Assembly (NCBI GenBank): GCA_041393535.1
Contig: JAWKJY010000002.1
Span: 186,001-250,000 of the forward strand
Length of the DNA stretch: 64,000 nucleotides
Source: JAWKJY01 sp041393535
GTDB lineage: Bacteria > Actinomycetota > Thermoleophilia > Gaiellales > Gaiellaceae
Direction of reading: 5' to 3'
Shown here piece by piece: positions 57,104 through 64,000 of the stretch. The notes under the pieces were generated by a model. It had not been told where the DNA came from. It searched no databases and was given only the letters and a program-made list of their open reading frames with translations. The position numbers were made by a program, and so were the translations under genes. How positions within the stretch are numbered: the stretch's first letter is position 1; each line of letters starts with the position of its first letter.

Positions 57104-57502
57104 GTGGAGGGGGTCAGGATCGACAAGTGGCTGTGGGCCGCGCGCTTCTTCAAGACGCGCTCGCTGGCGCAGGAGGCCGTCGAGGGCGGCCGCGTGCACC
57201 TGGCGGGGAACCGCGTGAAGCCCTCGCGCGAGGTCCGGGTGGGCGACACGCTCGAGGTGACGATCGGCGACGCGACGCTGACCGTCGTCGTGCGCGGCCT
57301 CTCCGACCGGCGCGGACCGGCCGCGGTCGCACAGGCGCTCTACGAGGAGACCCCGGAGAGCGCGGATCGGCGCGCCCGCCAGCGCGAGCAGCGTCGGCTC
57401 GCAGCGCCGCTGGGCGCCGACCTCGGCGAGCGGCCGACGAAGCGCGACCGCCGGCGGCTCGAGGCGCTGCGTAAGGGGCAGGGCCAGCCGCATCGCCCGT
57501 GA
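57104..57502 (+). CDS. S4-domain RNA-binding protein (HslR-like)
   Basis: A 132-residue protein. The S4 domain occupies the first ~60 residues (RIDKWLWAARFFKTRSLAQEAVEGGRVHLAGNRVKPSREVRVGD), as in heat-shock protein 15 (HslR/YrfH), which binds stalled 50S subunits carrying peptidyl-tRNA. A charged, Arg-rich tail follows. It starts with GTG 17 bases after sigA, so it probably shares its message. Confidence 0.88.
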   Translation: MEGVRIDKWLWAARFFKTRSLAQEAVEGGRVHLAGNRVKPSREVRVGDTLEVTIGDATLTVVVRGLSDRRGPAAVAQALYEETPESADRRARQREQRRLAAPLGADLGERPTKRDRRRLEALRKGQGQPHRP

Positions 57503-57525
57503 GGCGGCCCGGTCGCCCGCGCGTA

Positions 57526-57531
57526 TAGACT
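57526..57531 (+). promoter_or_regulatory. -10 hexamer of the M20 peptidase gene (leaderless)
   Basis: TAGACT (within TATAGACT), six bases before GTG 57538, no ribosome binding site between. Confidence 0.5.
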
Positions 57532-57537
57532 CGCGCC

Positions 57538-58866
57538 GTGCCGCTGCCCGACCCCGCCTGGATGGATGAGCTCGGCGAGTGGCTGCGCATCCCCTCGGTC
57601 AGCGCCGACGCTGCCCACGCGGCCGACGTGCGCGCCGCGGGCGAGTGGCTCTGCCGCTTCGTCCGCGATGCGGGCGGGACTTGCGAGCTGGTCGAGACCG
57701 ACCGCCAGCCGCTCGCGATCGGGGAGATCCCGGCCTCGAGCGACGCCGCGGCCGCGCCGACCGTCCTCGTCTACGGCCACTTCGACGTCCAGCCGGCGGG
57801 CGACCTCTCCCTCTGGGACTCGCCGCCGTACGAGCCGACGGAGCGCGACGGCCACCTGTTCGCGCGAGGCGCCGCCGACGACAAGGGCAACCTCTACCTG
57901 CTGCTCAAGGCCGCCAGGCTGCTCGCCGACGAGGGGCGTCTGCCCGTCAACGTCCGCATCGCCTGCGACGGCGAGGAGGAGATCGGCGGCGACTCGATCG
58001 TCAAGTGGATCGCGGCCGACGAGCGCGGCGCCGATGCCTGCCTGATCTTCGACGGCGACATGCCGAGCCCCGACCGGGTCGGCTTCCACCTGGCGACGCG
58101 GGGCCTCGCGTACTGGCACGTGAGCGTGCGGACGGGCGAGCGCGACCTGCACTCCGGGATCTTCGGCGGCGGCGCCCTGAACGCGCTCGACGCGCTGCTC
58201 GCGTGCCTTGCCGCCGTGTCGCCCGTGCCGAGCGAGCTCCGGGCTGGCGCCGCGCCGCCGACGGAGCTCGAGCGGACGAGCTGGGCGCAGCTCGACCCGG
58301 GCGCCGAGGTGCTCGCTCGCGATGCGGCGCGGCCGGCCGACGCCGAGGCGGCACGGGACTTCTGGCTGCGCACGCTCGCGCAGCCGTCCGTCACGATCAA
58401 CGGCATCCGGGGCGGCGAGCCCGACCTCGTCAAGACGGTGCTCCCGGTCGAGGCGCACGCGAACGTGTCGATGCGCCTCGCGCCCGGTCAGGACGCGGCG
58501 GCCATGGCCGACGCCTTCGAGCGGATCCTGCGGGCCGCGGCGCCGGTCGGCGCCGACGTCGAGCTGACGCGCCTCGCGCTCGGCGAGCCCGGCCTGTTCT
58601 CGCCGGACGCGCCGGCGATCCGGCTGACGCGTGAGGCCTTCGCGCGGGCCTGCGGCCACGAGCCGCTGCTCCTGCGCACGGGCGGCTCGCTGCCGATCGT
58701 GCCCGCGCTCGCCGCGAAGGGGATCGACACCGTCGTGACGGGCTTCGCGACGCCCGGCCACAACATGCACTCGCCGAACGAGCGGTTCCCGCTCGAGCAC
58801 CTGCCGCTCGGCGTCGCCGCCGCGCGCGAGACCTTCCTCGGGCTCGCCGCCCTCCGCGGCGCCTGA
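57538..58866 (+). CDS. M20-family dipeptidase
   Basis: A 442-residue zinc peptidase of the carnosinase/ArgE/DapE group. The first zinc ligand is in VLVYGHFDVQPAG (HxD), the bridging Asp in RGAADDKGN, the catalytic Glu pair in ACDGEEEIGG, and the last His in TPGHNMHSPNERF. A dimerisation domain lies at about 190-300 (HVSVRTGERDLHSGIFGG). It cleaves dipeptides or N-acyl amino acids in the cytosol. Length is normal for the family. It converges with the DtxR-type regulator with three bases between the stop codons. Confidence 0.92.
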   Translation: MPLPDPAWMDELGEWLRIPSVSADAAHAADVRAAGEWLCRFVRDAGGTCELVETDRQPLAIGEIPASSDAAAAPTVLVYGHFDVQPAGDLSLWDSPPYEPTERDGHLFARGAADDKGNLYLLLKAARLLADEGRLPVNVRIACDGEEEIGGDSIVKWIAADERGADACLIFDGDMPSPDRVGFHLATRGLAYWHVSVRTGERDLHSGIFGGGALNALDALLACLAAVSPVPSELRAGAAPPTELERTSWAQLDPGAEVLARDAARPADAEAARDFWLRTLAQPSVTINGIRGGEPDLVKTVLPVEAHANVSMRLAPGQDAAAMADAFERILRAAAPVGADVELTRLALGEPGLFSPDAPAIRLTREAFARACGHEPLLLRTGGSLPIVPALAAKGIDTVVTGFATPGHNMHSPNERFPLEHLPLGVAAARETFLGLAALRGA

Positions 58867-58869
58867 GCC

Positions 58870-59538
58870 TCAGCCGCCGGCGGAGACGCCGATCGACGCG
58901 GCGAGCTCCCGCGAGATCGCGTGCTCCACGCCCGCGACCGCGACCGTGAGCGGGCCGCCGAACGGGCCGGCGCTGAGCACGTCGACGCGCGAGCCGGGGA
59001 GGAGGTCGATCTCCGCCAGGTAGCGCAGGAGCGCGGGGTTCCCGTCCGGGACGCGGACGATCGTCGCGCTCGCACCGGGGGCGATCGTGTCGAGCCCGTG
59101 CGGCTGGGCCGGGTCGATGCGCAGGTCGGCGTCCGGGATCGGATGCCCGTGCGGGTCGTGCGTCGGGTAGCCGAGCGAGTGGTCGATCAGCGCCTCGAGC
59201 CGGTCGGAGAGCACGTGCTCCAGGCGGTCGGCCTCGTCGTGGACGAGCTCGATGTCGAGCCCGAGCGTCCGGGCGAGGTACTGCTCGAGCAGCCGGTGGT
59301 GGCGGATCACCTCGAGCGCGACCCGCTCGCCGGCGGGCGTGAGGGCGGCGCCGCGGTACGGCTCGTGCTCGGCCAGCCCGAGCGCGGCGAGCTTCTTCAG
59401 CATCGCGGTGACCGAGGAGGGCGCGACGGCGAGCTGCTCCGCGAGCGCCGACGTCGTCGCACGCCCGTCCGCGCCCTGCAGCTTCCAGATCTCCTTGACG
59501 TAGTCCTGGATCGCCTCGCTCAGGTCCCCCGCCGACAC
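58870..59538 (-). CDS. DtxR/MntR-family metal-dependent repressor
   Basis: A 222-residue regulator. The winged helix (EAIQDYVKEIWKLQGADGRATTSALAEQLAVAPSSVTAMLKKLAALGLAEHEPY) is followed by the dimerisation domain with metal ligands (HHRLLEQYLARTLG, HDEADRLEHVLSD, and LEALIDHSLGYPTHDPHGHPIP), and a C-terminal SH3-like domain. With Mn2+ or Fe2+ bound it would repress the divergent transporter operon. The GTG at 59538 is chosen because TACAAT ends seven bases upstream and it opens the usual N-terminus; the ATG at 59598 is possible but would add 20 unrelated residues. Confidence 0.9.
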   Translation of the reverse strand: MSAGDLSEAIQDYVKEIWKLQGADGRATTSALAEQLAVAPSSVTAMLKKLAALGLAEHEPYRGAALTPAGERVALEVIRHHRLLEQYLARTLGLDIELVHDEADRLEHVLSDRLEALIDHSLGYPTHDPHGHPIPDADLRIDPAQPHGLDTIAPGASATIVRVPDGNPALLRYLAEIDLLPGSRVDVLSAGPFGGPLTVAVAGVEHAISRELAASIGVSAGG

Positions 59539-59545
59539 GCGGACG

Positions 59546-59551
59546 ATTGTA
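59546..59551 (-). promoter_or_regulatory. -10 hexamer of the DtxR-type gene (leaderless)
   Basis: TACAAT on the minus strand, seven bases before GTG 59538. Confidence 0.5.
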
Positions 59552-59622
59552 GGCGCGGGGCCCGCCTCGTCGGCGGACCGTGGTGCAATTGGGCTCATTG
59601 GCGAAGTCGATCTGACGCGGGC

Positions 59623-59653
59623 TTGACAATCGAAGTTTAGTCATGTCTAAAAT
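59623..59653 (+). promoter_or_regulatory. Promoter of the metal transporter operon
   Basis: TTGACA (59623-59628) and TCTAAA or TAAAAT (59646-59653) at 17-19 base spacing. Transcription would begin at or within a base or two of the ATG at 59660. No ribosome binding site is present. Confidence 0.75.
59636..59651. promoter_or_regulatory. DtxR/MntR-type operator
   Basis: TTTAGTCATGTCTAAA, a 16-base dyad symmetric at 14 positions, overlapping the -10 of the transporter promoter. It matches the general TTTAGnCATGnCTAAA form of DtxR/MntR-family boxes. Binding by the divergent regulator would block transcription of the operon. Confidence 0.75.
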
Positions 59654-59659
59654 CCGTGC

Positions 59660-60658
59660 ATGGCTGACGGGCGTCGTCGCGTCGGCCGCGGCGGCTGGGC
59701 CGCGGCACTCGTGCTCGCAGGGGCGGTGGCCGCGCTCGCGAGCGGCTGCTCGATCGCGGGCGACGCGAGCGGCGCGCACCGCGAGCCCGCGCCGCTGCGC
59801 CCGATCGCCGGGCTGGCCGACAGGCCGCTGCGCGTCACGACGACGACGAACTTCATCACCGACCTCGCGCGGCAGATCGGCGGCGATCGCGTCGAGGTGA
59901 CCGGGCTGCTCGGCCCCGGCGTCGACCCGCACCTCTACAAGGCGAGCGCGGGGGACGTGCGCCGGATCGCCCGGGCCGACCTGGTCCTCTACGGTGGGCT
60001 GCACCTCGAGGGGAAGATGGCCGAGCTGTTCGAGGAGATCGCCGAGCGCCAGCCGGCGCTCGCCGTCACGGTCGACTTCCCGCGGGAGGAGCTGCTCGCC
60101 ATCCCGGGCACGACCGACGAGGTCGACCCGCACGTCTGGTTCGACGTCGCGCTCTGGCAGCGGGCCGCGCGGACGGTCGCCGAGGCCTACCAGGCGCTCG
60201 ACCCCGCGAACGCCGCCTACTACCGCGAGCGCCTCGACGCCTACGCGCGCGAGCTCGCCGCGACCGACGACGCCATTCGCGGGCTCGTGGCGGAGGTGCC
60301 CGAGGCCTCGCGCATCCTCGTCACCTCGCACGACGCCTTCCACTACTTCGGCCGCCGCTACGGCTTCCAGGTGGAGGGGATCCAGGGCGTCTCGACGGCG
60401 ACGCAGGCGACGACGGCCGACATCGACCGGATCGCGCGGCTGCTCGTCGAGCGGCGGGTGAAGGCCGTCTTCGTCGAGTCGAGCGTCCCGCGCCAGACGA
60501 TCGAGGCGGTGCTGGCGGCGGCCGCCAGCCGGGGCTGGCAGGTGCGCGTGGGCGGCGAGCTCTTCGCCGACTCGGCGGGGTCGCCGGGGACGCCCGAGGA
60601 AACCTACGTCGGCATGGTTCGCGCCAACGCCGACACGATCGTGGAGGCACTGCGATGA
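59660..60658 (+). CDS. Metal ABC transporter substrate-binding lipoprotein
   Basis: A 332-residue cluster A-I binding protein (ZnuA/MntA/TroA type). It has a lipoprotein signal (LVLAGAVAALASGCSIAG), then VTTTTNFITDLARQIGG. Metal ligands are His in GVDPHLYK, His in EVDPHVWFD, His in TSHDAFHYFG and an Asp in GELFADSAG. It lacks the long His-rich loop of zinc-specific ZnuA, so manganese or iron is likelier. Binds the metal outside the cell and hands it to the permeases encoded downstream. Leaderless ATG start. The stop overlaps the ATPase start (ATGA). Confidence 0.92.
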   Translation: MADGRRRVGRGGWAAALVLAGAVAALASGCSIAGDASGAHREPAPLRPIAGLADRPLRVTTTTNFITDLARQIGGDRVEVTGLLGPGVDPHLYKASAGDVRRIARADLVLYGGLHLEGKMAELFEEIAERQPALAVTVDFPREELLAIPGTTDEVDPHVWFDVALWQRAARTVAEAYQALDPANAAYYRERLDAYARELAATDDAIRGLVAEVPEASRILVTSHDAFHYFGRRYGFQVEGIQGVSTATQATTADIDRIARLLVERRVKAVFVESSVPRQTIEAVLAAAASRGWQVRVGGELFADSAGSPGTPEETYVGMVRANADTIVEALR

Positions 60659-61410
60659 ACGAGAACGCGGCCCTCGAGGCCCGGCGGCTCAGCGTGTCCT
60701 ACGGCGGCCGGCCCGTGCTCTGGGACGTCGACGCGACGTTCCCGCACGGGGCGCTCTCCGCGATCGTCGGCCCGAACGGCGCCGGCAAGTCGACGCTGCT
60801 GCGAGCCGCGCTCGGGCTCGTCCCGTCGGACGCGGGCCACGCGCTCGTCGACGGGCGCCCGGCGCGCGCCTCGCTCGACCGGATCGCCTACGTGCCGCAG
60901 CGCGAGGCGGTCGACTGGGACTTCCCGATCACGGTCCGCGAGGTCGTCGAGATGGGCCGCTACCCGCGCCGCGGCTGGTTCCGGCGGCTCGGCGGGGACG
61001 ACCGGCGGGTGGTGGGCGAGTGCCTCGCCCGCGTCGGGATGGACGCTTTCGCCGGACGGCAGATCGGCCAGCTCTCGGGCGGCCAGCGGCAGCGCGTGTT
61101 CGTCGCGCGCGCCCTGGCCCAGGAGGCGCCGCTGCTCCTGCTCGACGAGCCCTTCACCGGCATCGACGCGCGGACGGAGGCGTCGCTGCTCGAGCTCTTC
61201 CGCGACCTGGTCGGGCAGGGGCGCGCGGTCGTGTGCGTCCACCACGACCTCGACACCGTCCGCACCGCGTTCGACTGGGCCCTGCTCCTGAACGTCCGGG
61301 CGATCGCCTGCGGCGAGGCCCGGGCGACGCTCTCCGCGGCGAACGTCGCGCGGGCCTACGGCGGAGTGGCCGGCGCGCCCGCGGTCGAGGAGGCCGCGTG
61401 GGCTGGCTGA
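60655..61410 (+). CDS. Metal ABC transporter ATPase
   Basis: A 251-residue ATPase: Walker A GPNGAGKST, Q loop YVPQREAVDWDFPITV, signature LSGGQRQR, Walker B LLLLDEPF and switch His in VCVHHDLD. The QREAVDWDFP block is typical of manganese/zinc importers (MntB/ZnuC, SitB). It powers uptake through the two permeases coded next. It overlaps the binding-protein gene by four bases and the first permease gene by 13. Confidence 0.94.
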   Translation: MNENAALEARRLSVSYGGRPVLWDVDATFPHGALSAIVGPNGAGKSTLLRAALGLVPSDAGHALVDGRPARASLDRIAYVPQREAVDWDFPITVREVVEMGRYPRRGWFRRLGGDDRRVVGECLARVGMDAFAGRQIGQLSGGQRQRVFVARALAQEAPLLLLDEPFTGIDARTEASLLELFRDLVGQGRAVVCVHHDLDTVRTAFDWALLLNVRAIACGEARATLSAANVARAYGGVAGAPAVEEAAWAG

Positions 61411-62639
61411 TCGACCTGCTGCCGCTGTCCTACCCGGACGCGGTCGTCGTCTGCGGCGCGGTCGCGCTGGGCGTCGCGGCCGGGGTGCTCGGGGCGCTCG
61501 CGGTCGTGCGCCAGCGCAGCCTCGTCGGCGACGCGCTCGCACACTCGGCCCTGCCGGGGATCGCGATCGCGTTCCTCGTCACCGGGGTCAAGGACGCGAC
61601 CGGGCTGCTCGCCGGGGCCGCGATCGCCGGACTGATCGGGGCGGTCGTGATGGTGGCGATCGAGCACACCTCGCGCATCCGTCCCGACGCCGCGATCGGC
61701 GTCGTCCTCTCGAGCTTCTTCTCGCTCGGCATCGTGCTCCTGACCGCGATCGGGCACCGGGACAACGCGAACCAGGCGGGGCTCGAGAGCTACCTGTTCG
61801 GGCAGGCCGCCGGGCTGCTCGAGCGCGACGTCGAGGTGATGACGCTCGTCGCGCTCGTCGCGATCGGGATCGTCGCGCTCGCCTTCCGGCCGCTCAAGGC
61901 GACGCTGTTCGACCCGTCCTTCTCGGGCGCGACCGGGCTGCCGGTGCGGCTGCTCGAGGTCGCCTCGACGGCGCTGCTCGTCGTCGCGGTCGTGATCGGG
62001 ATCCGCGCGGTCGGGGCGATCCTGATGGTCGCGATGCTCGTCGTCCCGACCGCGGCGGCGCGCCAGCTCACGAGCCGCCTCTCGGTGATGCTCGTCCTCG
62101 CCGGGCTGGTCGGGGCGGTCGTCGGCGTCGCCGGCGCCCTGCTCGCCGGCGCGGCCGAGGTGCCGACCGGCCCCGTCATCGTCCTCGTCGGCGCGGCGGT
62201 CGTGCTCGTCGCCGTCCTCGCCGCGCCCGGCCGCGGCGTCCTCTGGCGCGCGCGCCGCCTCGCCCGCGCACGCCGGCGGCTGCTGGTCGAGGGCGTCCTG
62301 CTCGACCTCGAGACGGCGCTGCACGCGGGCCCGCCGCCGACGCCGCGCGAGCTCGCCGACCTCGCCGGCCGTCCGGCGCGCCTGGTCGCGCGGGCCCTGC
62401 GCGAGCTCGATCGGGCGGGGCAGCTCGTCCGCGAGGGCGACCGCGTCCGGCTGACCGAGCCGGGCGCCGCCGCCGCCCACTCCCTGCTCGACCAGCGCCG
62501 GCTCTGGGCCGTGTGGCTCGAGCACGGCTGGCAGCTGCGCCTCGTCGATGCGCGCGAGCCGGACCCGCGCGACCTGCGCGGCTCGCTCGGGGACGAGGCC
62601 GTCGCCCGGCTGGAGGCGCTCGCGGTGGCGGCCCGATGA
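61398..62639 (+). CDS. Metal ABC permease fused to a winged-helix domain
   Basis: A 413-residue protein. Residues ~10-280 are an ABC-3 permease with about eight helices (AVVVCGAVALGVAAGVLGALAVV, GDALAHSALPGIAIAFLV, DAAIGVVLSSFFSLGIVLL, AILMVAMLVVPTAAARQL). The cytoplasmic C-terminal ~120 residues (RRLLVEGVLLDLETALHAG, TPRELADLAGRPARLVARALRELDRAGQL, VRLTEPGAAAAHSLLDQRRLW, LGDEAVARLEAL) look like the winged-helix and linker of DtxR-type regulators. It may gate transport by intracellular metal. Starts with GTG inside the ATPase gene. Confidence 0.88.
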   Translation: MGWLIDLLPLSYPDAVVVCGAVALGVAAGVLGALAVVRQRSLVGDALAHSALPGIAIAFLVTGVKDATGLLAGAAIAGLIGAVVMVAIEHTSRIRPDAAIGVVLSSFFSLGIVLLTAIGHRDNANQAGLESYLFGQAAGLLERDVEVMTLVALVAIGIVALAFRPLKATLFDPSFSGATGLPVRLLEVASTALLVVAVVIGIRAVGAILMVAMLVVPTAAARQLTSRLSVMLVLAGLVGAVVGVAGALLAGAAEVPTGPVIVLVGAAVVLVAVLAAPGRGVLWRARRLARARRRLLVEGVLLDLETALHAGPPPTPRELADLAGRPARLVARALRELDRAGQLVREGDRVRLTEPGAAAAHSLLDQRRLWAVWLEHGWQLRLVDAREPDPRDLRGSLGDEAVARLEALAVAAR

Positions 62640-63544
62640 GCCCCGACCTCGCGATCGTCCTCACGGCGGGGCTCGTCGCGACCGCCTGCGGCCTGCTCGG
62701 CCCGTTCCTCGTCCTGCGCCGCGTGGCGCTGATGGGCGACGCCGTCAGCCACGCCGTCCTGCCGGGGATCGTCGCGACGTGGCTCGTGCTCGAGACGCGC
62801 GCGCCGCTGCCGGTGATCGTCGGCGCCGCGATCTTCGCGATCCTCTGCGTCCTCGGGATCGAGTGGCTCACCTCGACGGGGCTCGTCCGCTCCGACGCGG
62901 CGATCGGGCTGGTCTTCCCGGCGCTCTTCTCGCTCGGCGTGCTCGGGATCCAGCGCTTCGCCGCGAACGTCCACATCGACCTCGACGCGACGATCTACGG
63001 CGAGATCGCGTTCACGCCGTTCCGGGTCGTCGACGTGCTCGGGACGGAGGTGCCGCGGGCGATCGTGATCGTCGGCGCCGTCGCGCTCGCGAACCTCGGG
63101 CTCGTCGCGGCGCTCTGGAAGGAGCTCAAGGTCACGAGCTTCGATCCCGAGTTCGCCCGGACGATCCGGATCCCGCCCCGGCTGCTCTCGCGGCTCGTAT
63201 TGGTCGCGGTCGCGATCACCGCCGTGACGGCGTTCGAGTCGGTCGGCGCCATCCTCGTGGTGACGATGCTGATCGTCCCGGCGGCCACGGCCTACCTCCT
63301 GACCGACCGGCTCGTCGTCATGGTCGTGGCGACGGTCGGGCTCGGGTGGCTCGCGGCCGGGACGGGCTACGCGGGCGCGCTCGCCTGGGACGCCTCGGTC
63401 GCGGGCGCGATGGGGCTCGTCGCGGCCGCCTGCTTCGTGCTCGCGCTCGTCGTCTCGCCGCGCTACGGCCTGCTCGCGCGCTCGCTCCGCCGGCGGCGGC
63501 GCCAGCGGGAGCTGGCGCGGGAGCTCGCCGCGCTCGAGGGGTGA
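62636..63544 (+). CDS. Metal ABC transporter permease, second subunit
   Basis: A 302-residue ABC-3 permease without the extra domain: GLVATACGLLGPFLVLRRVALMGDAVSHAVLPGIV-type N-terminus, SDAAIGLVFPALFSLGVLGI, ESVGAILVVTMLIVPAATAYLL. About eight helices; a basic C-terminus (RRRRQRELAREL) faces the cytosol. It pairs with the preceding permease. ATG overlaps the upstream stop (ATGA). It is the last gene of the operon and converges with an HxlR regulator. Confidence 0.93.
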   Translation: MSPDLAIVLTAGLVATACGLLGPFLVLRRVALMGDAVSHAVLPGIVATWLVLETRAPLPVIVGAAIFAILCVLGIEWLTSTGLVRSDAAIGLVFPALFSLGVLGIQRFAANVHIDLDATIYGEIAFTPFRVVDVLGTEVPRAIVIVGAVALANLGLVAALWKELKVTSFDPEFARTIRIPPRLLSRLVLVAVAITAVTAFESVGAILVVTMLIVPAATAYLLTDRLVVMVVATVGLGWLAAGTGYAGALAWDASVAGAMGLVAAACFVLALVVSPRYGLLARSLRRRRRQRELARELAALEG

Positions 63545-63551
63545 GGGCCGG

Positions 63552-63947
63552 TCAGGCGGTCGCGCGGGCCGGGGATGCCCCGTGCGCGTGGCCGTGCCCG
63601 TGCTCGTGCACGTGGTCGGCGTCGCAGACGAGCCACTCGTGCCCGAAGCGGCTCATCGCATCGATGATCGGGAGCAGCGCCTGGCCCTTCTCCGTCAGCG
63701 CGTACTCGACGCGGGGCGGGCACTCGGCGTAGCTGTGGCGCTCGACGAGGCACTGCCGCTCGAGCATGTCGAGCCGCTCGGAGAGCGTCCGCGGGCTGAT
63801 GCCGGTGCAGGCGCGCTCGAGCTCGGTGAAGCGCCGGGCTCCCTCGGAGAGGTCGTGGACGATCAGGGCGGTCCACTTCGTCCCGATGATCTCGGCCGTG
63901 CAGGCCACGGCACAGCTCTCGTCGTGCACTGGCCGCATCGTGCGCAT
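63552..63947 (-). CDS. HxlR-family regulator with His-rich tail
   Basis: A 131-residue winged-helix protein of the HxlR group. The N-terminal CAVACTAEIIGTKWTALIVHDL has two cysteines as in redox-sensing members. The helix-turn-helix (RFTELERACTGISPRTLSERLDMLERQCLV) and wing (PPRVEYALTEKGQALL) follow. The C-terminus (CDADHVHEHGHGHAHGAS) is rich in His, Asp and Cys and could bind zinc, nickel or manganese, so it may be a second metal sensor for the adjacent transporter operon. The ATG at 63947 is preceded by a weak AT-rich stretch. The 53 bases beyond it, up to the window end, show nothing. Confidence 0.85.
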   Translation of the reverse strand: MRTMRPVHDESCAVACTAEIIGTKWTALIVHDLSEGARRFTELERACTGISPRTLSERLDMLERQCLVERHSYAECPPRVEYALTEKGQALLPIIDAMSRFGHEWLVCDADHVHEHGHGHAHGASPARATA

Positions 63948-64000
63948 GTGCGGATAGTAGCTGCTGGCGCCGGCGCTCAGACCGCCTGGCGGGCCGGGAT

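Overview
The window is a very GC-rich chromosomal segment with strong third-position G/C bias and frequent GTG starts. The gene set (SigA-type sigma factor, Lon, B-type haem-copper oxidase, MscL, a CysM/CysO/Mec sulfur-carrier cysteine pathway, F420-type LLM oxidoreductase, Rv2578c-type radical SAM protein, HxlR regulators) points to an actinobacterium, possibly a deep lineage such as the Thermoleophilia. The phylum is well supported by pathway type; the class is only a guess. No rRNA, tRNA, CRISPR array, transposase or phage gene is visible.

Layout. 1-2165: 5' part of aconitase (minus). 2.6-11.7 kb: small secreted proteins and lipoproteins, an LLM oxidoreductase, two tandem HSL-type esterases, a zinc alcohol dehydrogenase and a secreted esterase; many of these are frameshifted. 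11.8-21.1 kb: a catabolic-looking block with SDR, metallo-beta-lactamase-fold hydrolase, a double alpha/beta-hydrolase lacking nucleophile serines, an Asp/Glu-racemase-family protein, an M24 peptidase and a cupin on the minus strand, and an amidase plus an Old-Yellow-Enzyme-type oxidoreductase divergently on the plus strand. 21.2-25.3 kb: two paralogous family-5 solute-binding lipoproteins, each with its own hairpin terminator. 25.5-29.6 kb: E1alpha-E1beta-lipoyl carrier genes, thioesterase, SDR and an unrecognised conserved-looking gene. 30-33 kb: an internally duplicated membrane protein and a class II aldolase-like protein around a hairpin-rich spacer. 33.3-35.9 kb: oxidase subunits II and I, the latter fused to cytochrome c. 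36-44 kb: VOC protein, flavoprotein, mscL, a two-component pair, radical SAM protein, MBL hydrolase, CorC-type transporter, J-domain protein. 44.4-49.5 kb: lon operon and a divergent ABC exporter. 49.6-54.7 kb: secreted proteins, pterin dehydratase, cupredoxin, and a rhodanese-E1 / CysO::CysM fusion / JAMM protease operon. 54.9-58.9 kb: TPR protein, sigA, S4 protein, M20 peptidase. 58.9-63.9 kb: a DtxR-type regulator divergent from a metal ABC transporter operon, then a His-rich HxlR regulator.

Two patterns run through the window. First, many genes without a ribosome binding site have a TAnnnT hexamer 5-10 bases before the start codon, which implies widespread leaderless transcripts. Second, apparent frameshifts are concentrated at 5.7-21.1 kb, usually as one missing base in a C/G run while the protein in the shifted frames stays well conserved. 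That fits assembly indels better than real gene decay, although decay cannot be excluded.

The most interesting system is the 51.9-54.7 kb operon. There the ubiquitin-like sulfur carrier CysO is fused in front of its own cysteine synthase CysM with the Gly-Gly tail buried inside the chain, next to a JAMM deubiquitinase-type protease that could release it.
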